In this document: piece after piece, positions 60,052-64,000 of the stretch
How positions within the stretch are numbered: position 1 is the first letter of the stretch
Layout: each line of letters opens with the position of its first letter
IMG/VR virus record: IMGVR_UViG_3300038505_000007
Location: 62,001-126,000 of that record
DNA length: 64,000 bases
Reading direction: 5' to 3' (one strand)
Origin: a virus
Translations under genes and position numbers: made by a program
The notes under the pieces: model-generated
Told to the model about the DNA's origin: nothing
Database searches by the model: none
Seen by the model: the letters and a program-made list of their open reading frames with translations, nothing else

Positions 60052-60744
60052 CTAAAAATCGATACCAACACCTAGGCCATACCTATTATCTGCGTTTTTG
60101 TCGTTTATAAACTGAAAATCGACGTAAAATCCTCCTAGGATGTTTTTGCTTAAGCCTATATAAGTCTCGTTCTTATTTAACAAACCTAACCTAAGACTTA
60201 AAGTCTTGTCTCTGTAAGACTCTTTTTTACTGATGGTCTCTCTCAGGTAAGTATTTTGACGCTCTTTTTCTTCAACCTCTCTCTTCAGAGACTCTATGTG
60301 CTGCCTATATGACAACTCTAGAGCTCTCTCTATTTGTGCTATCTTGTTTTTGAACTTCTCTTTTATCTGTTTAGAGACCTTACTAGAGTAAGAGCTCTCG
60401 TTGTATGAGAGCTCTTTTTCTTCAACCTTTCCATCAGGATGGATAATCTTGATCTTGATGTTCTTAAGCTTATTCTTTATATGCTTAAGCTCTACCTCTC
60501 TTGACTCTAGCTCTCTTTTTAGCTCATTTATTCTCTCTTCATAGCTGCTAGAAAGGTTGTTTATCTTCTCTTCATACATATTAATGTATGACTCATATTG
60601 CTCAGTCATACGCTGCTCGGTCGACTCGATAGCCGACATTATTTCTACTTGTTTCCTAGCATAAAAAACAACACTCAAAATAAGCATTGTGAGCGAAAAC
60701 AAAAACGTAGCCCTAACTGCATTAAGTTTTATTTTGTTATCCAT
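60052..60744 (-). CDS. Inner-membrane coiled-coil protein, 230 aa
   Basis: One N-terminal transmembrane helix (ATFLFSLTMLILSVVFYA), then about 130 residues of coiled coil. The C-terminal 45 residues alternate polar and hydrophobic (YIGLSKNILGGFYVDFQF) and end YGLGVGIDF with a terminal Phe, reminiscent of the last strand of outer-membrane proteins. A spanin-like bridge between membranes is one possibility; a membrane organiser for replication is another. Confidence 0.62.
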   Translation of the reverse strand: MDNKIKLNAVRATFLFSLTMLILSVVFYARKQVEIMSAIESTEQRMTEQYESYINMYEEKINNLSSSYEERINELKRELESREVELKHIKNKLKNIKIKIIHPDGKVEEKELSYNESSYSSKVSKQIKEKFKNKIAQIERALELSYRQHIESLKREVEEKERQNTYLRETISKKESYRDKTLSLRLGLLNKNETYIGLSKNILGGFYVDFQFINDKNADNRYGLGVGIDF

Positions 60745-60748
60745 GTCT

Positions 60749-62473
60749 CTACTCCATGATAGAACCAGCGTTCATCATCTCTCTAAAAGCCTGCCTACTA
60801 AGCTCCAGCTGATTTTCAAGATTTGCATCTCTAGGTACTACTACGATACCTCCAAGAGTCACTAGCAGAGAAGTAACTGACAGAGCGTTTCCAATAGCAG
60901 ACCTTGCTACTTTCTTAGGCTCAATGACTCCACAAGACCAGGGATCATCTAGAGATCTTGAGTTAGCGTTAAAAACTAGGCTAGGAGCTATCTCTTCTAG
61001 TGCGGCTTTTCTAGCTACGTCTAACATCTTACTCATAAAGTCATCTACATCTTCGCCGCAGTTATGCAGTAAGAGGGAGAACGGTCTCTTTAGAGCCTCA
61101 ATCATTATGTCCCAGGAAGGTTTTTTATCTTTGTGGTTCACGAGATACTCTGATAAGACTAGATATATAGAGGCTCCACCAGGTATTACGCCCTCCGCGA
61201 TAGCAGACTTAATAGCTTCTACTGCGTCCTCCATCCTGTCTTTCTTCTCTCTAGCTTCTATCTCAGAACCTCCGCCAACCCAAATAGTAGCGACTCCACC
61301 TGTTAACTTTGCAATAGCAGCTTTTATGTGCATCTTATCAAAATCACTAGGAGAGACAGACATTAAGTGCTTCAGCTCTGCTATTCGAGCTTCTATCTTT
61401 TCAAGGTTAGGAGTGTTTACCACTAAAGACTCATACATCCCTATCTTAGCACTCTCAAACAAACCAAAAACACTAAGATCTCTAGCCTCAAGAGCTGCAT
61501 CCACGTTTCCTGGGTCAAGGACTGCACCGCCTGTGTAAGCAGACATATCTAGCAGGAAAGAAGACCTAGAGTTGGCAACTCCAGACATTGGAGTCTTAAC
61601 AGGAACAATAGTGTAGCCACCTTTTGTAGTCTTAGCAAACGCATCTAGAACCACATCTGCAAAACCGTGTGCAAAAACGATAATAGGCTTGCCGTATAGA
61701 TGAGTCCCCTCGATTAGGGACTGAATTATCCCAGGGACCTTGAGGTCATTGATGGTACCATCGTACATAAAGCAGAGCCCCTTATCCATCTTTACTTGCT
61801 GGTTTGCTCTATCGTTGATAAAAGCTCTACCTATAGAGCCTACATCTTTTAAACCAGAAGTCACTATAAAACCATCCATTGTCTCTACTTTGATCTGATC
61901 ACCTTGTGCTTCTTCGATCAATACGTGTCCGTCTTCTCCTGCTGCCATAACAGCTTTTACTGCTGCTTCTGCTATTCTTTTGTCTCCGTTAGCAGATATG
62001 GTCGCAACATTGAGCAGCTCCTCCTCGCTTGACACCTTAACAGAGACCTTCTCAAGGAAGGGTATGACGACTTCAGAGTACATAGATGATAGCTCATTAG
62101 AGAGTCTCTGAGGATTGTATTTAGGGTTGCTGTTCAGGAACTTGAGTCCATTATCTACGATGGCGCTAGCTAAGACGATGGCAGACGTAGTACCGTCACC
62201 AGCTTCTTTAGCTGTTTTTAAGCAGATCTCTTTTGCTGCTTCTACTACGATGTTGCACTCAGCTTTATCTACGCCCAAGTTCTTAGCCACCGTAACACCA
62301 TCTTTAGTGATCAACGGAGGCATACCGTCTCTCTCGATCAGCACAGGGCGTCCTCCTGGACCAAGAGTCGCTCCAACTATTGAGGCCATCATGTCGATGG
62401 TGCTAACAACGTTGTGCTGAATCTCTTGCTTGCTGTATATGATCTTCTTAGCTTTACTCTTCTCGTATATCAT
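60749..62473 (-). CDS. groL: GroEL-type chaperonin
   Basis: 574 aa, full length. ATP-site motifs VGATLGPGGRPVLIE, DGVTVAK, AGDGTTSA, AIAEGVIPGGAS and a late NALSVTSLLVTLGGIVV are intact. The MEDAVEAIKSA stretch carries the catalytic Asp position. The C-terminus ends MMNAGSIME with no GGM repeat tail. No GroES gene is seen in this window, so it either uses host GroES or works alone, as reported for some large-phage chaperonins. Coupled to the methyltransferase-like gene upstream by ATGA. Confidence 0.93.
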   Translation of the reverse strand: MIYEKSKAKKIIYSKQEIQHNVVSTIDMMASIVGATLGPGGRPVLIERDGMPPLITKDGVTVAKNLGVDKAECNIVVEAAKEICLKTAKEAGDGTTSAIVLASAIVDNGLKFLNSNPKYNPQRLSNELSSMYSEVVIPFLEKVSVKVSSEEELLNVATISANGDKRIAEAAVKAVMAAGEDGHVLIEEAQGDQIKVETMDGFIVTSGLKDVGSIGRAFINDRANQQVKMDKGLCFMYDGTINDLKVPGIIQSLIEGTHLYGKPIIVFAHGFADVVLDAFAKTTKGGYTIVPVKTPMSGVANSRSSFLLDMSAYTGGAVLDPGNVDAALEARDLSVFGLFESAKIGMYESLVVNTPNLEKIEARIAELKHLMSVSPSDFDKMHIKAAIAKLTGGVATIWVGGGSEIEAREKKDRMEDAVEAIKSAIAEGVIPGGASIYLVLSEYLVNHKDKKPSWDIMIEALKRPFSLLLHNCGEDVDDFMSKMLDVARKAALEEIAPSLVFNANSRSLDDPWSCGVIEPKKVARSAIGNALSVTSLLVTLGGIVVVPRDANLENQLELSRQAFREMMNAGSIME

Positions 62474-63180
62474 GGCTGCTCCTGTGAGTTGAGGTTCTCT
62501 ATTATGTTCTTTATCTTAGATAGGACTTTCTTGTTCTTCTCAAAAGAGTAGTAGCTCAAGCCTAGCTTGATAGCTGCTTTCAACCCGCCTGTCCCTCCTC
62601 CAAAAGGATCAAAGACGACTTCACCTGGAAGTGTCCTTGTCATGTTAATGAGTGTCTCTGCTAGAGACTCTGGGTAGCTCTCATCTAAAGAGCCCATGTC
62701 TACTTCCCACGTATTTCCTGGACAAGACATCTCTTTAGGAGAGAGACCTAGGAGGTCAAATATGGGCTCTCTATCTAGCTTCCATACATCTCCGTTACAG
62801 AACTGTAGAACAAACTCATGAGAGTTAACTAACGTGTTCCCTGATCTCTTCCCTGTGAACCAAGTCTTCTTTATCACTATGTTGTCAACGTGAGTAAACC
62901 CAGCTCTCACCATAGAGTTGACAATGTCAAAAGGCCTACTCTTCTGCTCACTAGGTGCGTACACTATAAGAAAAACTGAGCCGTTTCTAGCCATAGAGCT
63001 CTTTAACTTAAGAGCGAACTTGTCAAACATCTCTTGGCTCCAGCCGTCTTTTTTACGAGCTGGAACCCTAGTAATACATACTTGCACGTTAAAAGGCCAA
63101 ACAGCATCTTCGCTAAAAAGATCTAACTCGCTCACGCGTATAACTTGATCAAATATCAGCTTGTAGTTATCTATAAGCAT
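62470..63180 (-). CDS. DNA methyltransferase-like protein, motif IV lost
   Basis: 236 aa. Beta-class order: the catalytic region should come first. Residues about 33-42 read QVCITRVPAR where (D/N/S)PP(Y/F) is expected; the surrounding GWSQEMFDKFALKLKSSMAR and SVFLIVYAP fit the family. The SAM-binding motif VFDPFGGGTGGLKAA and EKNKKVLSKIK are intact near the C-terminus. It may be a dead or altered enzyme. ATG 63180 is six bases after GG-TATAAC; a TTG at 63186 abuts the box and is excluded. Confidence 0.75.
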   Translation of the reverse strand: MLIDNYKLIFDQVIRVSELDLFSEDAVWPFNVQVCITRVPARKKDGWSQEMFDKFALKLKSSMARNGSVFLIVYAPSEQKSRPFDIVNSMVRAGFTHVDNIVIKKTWFTGKRSGNTLVNSHEFVLQFCNGDVWKLDREPIFDLLGLSPKEMSCPGNTWEVDMGSLDESYPESLAETLINMTRTLPGEVVFDPFGGGTGGLKAAIKLGLSYYSFEKNKKVLSKIKNIIENLNSQEQP

Positions 63181-63186
63181 AATCAA

Positions 63187-63192
63187 GTTATA
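63187..63192 (-). promoter_or_regulatory. GG-TATAAC promoter, six bases before ATG
   Basis: Minus strand TTTGGTATAAC-TTGATT-ATG. Leaderless start predicted; drives the methyltransferase-like and groL genes. Confidence 0.6.
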
Positions 63193-63216
63193 CCAAAGTC
63201 GAAGAGTGCAAACAGG

Positions 63217-63729
63217 TTACAAGCCTGTGCCTGTAGAGCCAAAACCTCCCTCGCCCCTAGAGGTGTTCATGTCCATCTCACTCACTTCCTCTATGAAGTA
63301 CTCAGTAGAGTACGGATGAATTATCATCTGAGCCACCTTTTGCCCCTTCTTTATCTCGATCGACTGAGGCTTAGTGAAGTTAGAGTTATCAGTTAGGTCT
63401 CTACCATCTTCATGTAGAGTGAACGGAAAATTAGTGGCGACATTAGAGTGAATCACGTGAACAATACCTCGGTATTCCTCGTCGATGATGCCAGCTCTCA
63501 CCAAGTGACCTTTAGAGCCAAGACCTGACTTAGTGGTGATCTCAGCGTACGTACCTTCTGGTAGCTTCAACCTGATATTGAGCGGCATCTTATGGCTCTG
63601 ACCGGGGTGCAAGACGACATCCTCTGTCGCATACACGTCAAAACCTGCGTCAGTCTTTCTAACTTTTGATGGAAGTTTTCCACCTTCTTCGACTTTAACC
63701 TCAATCTTGAACTTACTGTTGTTTGACAT
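63217..63729 (-). CDS. dut: dUTPase (trimeric)
   Basis: 170 aa. All five motifs are present: DAGFDVYA, TKSGLGSKG, GIIDEEYRGIVHV, GQKVAQMII and RGEGGFGSTGTG. Converts dUTP to dUMP, keeping uracil out of DNA and feeding ThyX. GAGAGG before ATG 63729 sets the start; a longer frame reaches into the promoter. First gene of the minus-strand run in this window. Confidence 0.94.
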   Translation of the reverse strand: MSNNSKFKIEVKVEEGGKLPSKVRKTDAGFDVYATEDVVLHPGQSHKMPLNIRLKLPEGTYAEITTKSGLGSKGHLVRAGIIDEEYRGIVHVIHSNVATNFPFTLHEDGRDLTDNSNFTKPQSIEIKKGQKVAQMIIHPYSTEYFIEEVSEMDMNTSRGEGGFGSTGTGL

Positions 63730-63760
63730 AGAACACCTCTCTAAATTACAAGCAGAGGTA

Positions 63761-63766
63761 ATTATA
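63761..63766 (-). promoter_or_regulatory. TATAAT promoter of dut
   Basis: Minus strand TTTGTATAATTACC, 31 bases before the ATG at 63729. No clear -35. Confidence 0.5.
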
Positions 63767-63783
63767 CAAACTTCAAAGTGCAA

Positions 63784-64000
63784 CTAACCAACATAAAAAC
63801 GCACAACTAGGCATCGTAGAAACATGTCACCTGAGATACAAAACACACACGTGTTTAAACATATCTAGTTTGCTCACCATTTGATTTATATTTTTTTTAG
63901 GTGTTCTTTATCGGGGCCATGGGGCTAAAAATCAACCTGTGTCATTTTAGAAGCTCGCGCAAAAAATAACAAAAAACTCAAATGAAAAACATTATCATTT
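63784..64000. other. AT-rich end region without a recognisable gene
   Basis: No open frame with a ribosome site or family match. Contains an eight-base T run (TTTATATTTTTTTTAGG) and an A-rich end. It may hold a promoter region for a divergent gene beyond the window, but I see nothing decisive. Confidence 0.4.

Noticed and set aside
60924-61538. 204-codon frame antisense to groL
   Set aside because: Shadow of the strongly conserved chaperonin frame.
1-64000. CRISPR arrays or further tRNA genes
   Set aside because: No regularly spaced direct repeats and no other TTCGA-type T-loop with a foldable cloverleaf were noticed on either strand by eye.

Overview
The window is a tightly packed stretch of a large tailed double-stranded DNA phage (Caudoviricetes), probably of T4-like core type. 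It encodes a portal, a major capsid protein, a prohead protease, an acidic scaffold, a large terminase, a UvsX/RecA-type recombinase, gp46/gp47-type recombination nuclease subunits and a gp32-type ssDNA-binding protein. It also carries many host-like accessory enzymes. Tail sheath, tube, baseplate, helicase and primase genes are not recognisable here, so the window is only part of the genome. The host cannot be fixed from this sequence. DNA is AT-rich and genes are nearly all abutting or overlapping.

Layout. 1-1.5 kb: a small structural-type gene, a CAU tRNA and an unknown gene. 1.5-4.2 kb (minus): ribonucleotide reductase NrdB-NrdA. 4.3-15 kb (mostly plus): ThyX, two ClpP-type peptidases, a secreted subtilase, ATP-dependent DNA ligase, an HNH-like nuclease, Hsp20, a thymidylate-synthase-fold enzyme predicted to act on dCMP, a ThyX-fold protein that has lost its catalytic motifs, and a dCMP deaminase. 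15.0-16.4 kb: a decayed IS605-type TnpB element with recognisable ends and omegaRNA region. 16.5-18.3 kb (minus): membrane/coiled-coil proteins and a permuted papain-like peptidase, probably a lysis module. 18.3-25.9 kb: two fibres with a shared N-terminal domain, other appendage proteins and a head-tail adaptor. 25.9-41.2 kb: head module. 41.2-45.4 kb: terminase. 45.4-63.7 kb: recombination/replication (gp47, aldolase, RecA, SSB, DnaE polymerase, HNH, gp46), then GroEL, a degenerate methyltransferase and dUTPase.

How the genes work together. NrdAB, ThyX, dCMP deaminase, dUTPase, two P-loop NMP kinases and the dCMP-type TS homologue form a nucleotide supply and probably base-modification pathway. 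DnaE with built-in exonuclease, SSB, RecA, gp46/47 and ligase replicate and recombine the genome. The prohead protease, scaffold, capsid protein, portal and terminase build and fill the head. GroEL, Hsp20 and six or more peptidases make an unusually large proteostasis set.

Most striking observations. (1) The large terminase is two genes, each carrying half of a split intein, with a membrane-anchored trypsin-like protease gene between them. (2) A recurrent GG-TATAAT promoter lies 6-8 bases before start codons, implying leaderless or nearly leaderless mRNAs; the phage also encodes sigma-region-2-like and sigma-region-4-like proteins. (3) A ThyX-fold pseudoenzyme is coupled to a dCMP-type TS homologue. 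(4) The prohead protease is fused to a lytic-transglycosylase domain and shares a maturation-site cassette with the capsid protein. (5) An intrinsic terminator lies inside the start of a PDZ-protein gene.
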